Positions 63,901 to 64,000 of a DNA stretch of 64,000 nucleotides are shown one piece after another. Location: assembly GCA_900708905.1 (NCBI GenBank), contig CAADRB010000026.1:767376-831375 (forward strand), written 5' to 3'. Source of the stretch: Hymenolepis diminuta (taxonomy: Eukaryota > Platyhelminthes > Cestoda > Cyclophyllidea > Hymenolepididae). Each line of letters starts with the position of its first letter. The stretch's first letter is position 1. Under the pieces are notes generated by a model, which saw only the letters and a program-made list of their open reading frames with translations, was not told where the DNA came from and made no database searches. The position numbers and the translations under genes are program-made.

Positions 63901-64000
63901 ACGCAATATTTTATTTACAAATCAGATAGGTGCCTGCATCAGTATTTAATTATTGTAATCCGCTCTGAAATCATATTTACCGATCTTTCAAATAATCTGT
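60984..64000. other. 3-kb 3' flank, no gene recognised
   Basis: AT-rich. ORFs of 63-65 codons on both strands show no family resemblance, no splice-linked partners and no RNA gene. Probably intergenic or intron of a neighbour outside the window. Confidence 0.6.

Overview
This is nuclear DNA of a multicellular eukaryote, most probably a parasitic flatworm (cestode or trematode). It is AT-rich, its coding blocks are short exons bounded by GT..AG splice sites, introns range from 41 bp to over 7 kb, and tRNA-derived SINE-like repeats are scattered through it. No bacterial-type operons, rRNA, CRISPR arrays or intact transposons were seen. The lineage call is inferred from style and protein divergence.

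Layout. (1) Positions 1-8765, minus strand: most of a UBE3A (E6-AP) HECT ubiquitin ligase in seven exons. It runs from the N-terminal AZUL zinc finger to the start of the HECT N-lobe; the catalytic part lies beyond position 1 and the first coding exon was not found. (2) 8766-11254: shared upstream region between two divergent genes. (3) 11255-60693, plus strand: a long coiled-coil locus ending in a PACT domain, the centrosome-targeting module of pericentrin/AKAP9/PLP. It can be read as two transcription units: exons 1-20 (11255-47540, 1004 aa, own stop and AATAAA) and a further 16 exons (48327-60693, 1422 aa, own ATG with an upstream in-frame stop, PACT and a terminal AATAAA). Skipping the terminal exon of the first unit and the first exon of the second gives an in-frame join (44200 to 48671) and a product of about 2328 aa. 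I think this is one pericentrin-like locus with alternative ends, or two adjacent genes. (4) 60984-64000: no gene recognised.

All exon junctions were worked out by hand and the reading phase closes across both plus-strand chains. One intron appears to be GC-AG (34695-35499). Other contents are seven SINE-like copies, a duplicated block in a UBE3A intron, a degenerate direct-repeat tract (14.4-15.2 kb), a 33-nt perfect inverted repeat enclosing an 865-nt assembly gap, and a possible antisense pseudogene relic next to a second gap (37.9 kb).

The two main proteins act in different processes: substrate ubiquitination, and centrosome or basal-body scaffolding. The most interesting signal is a set of dynein light chain (LC8)-like Q-T motifs in the disordered parts of the PACT protein, combined with the split organisation of its locus.
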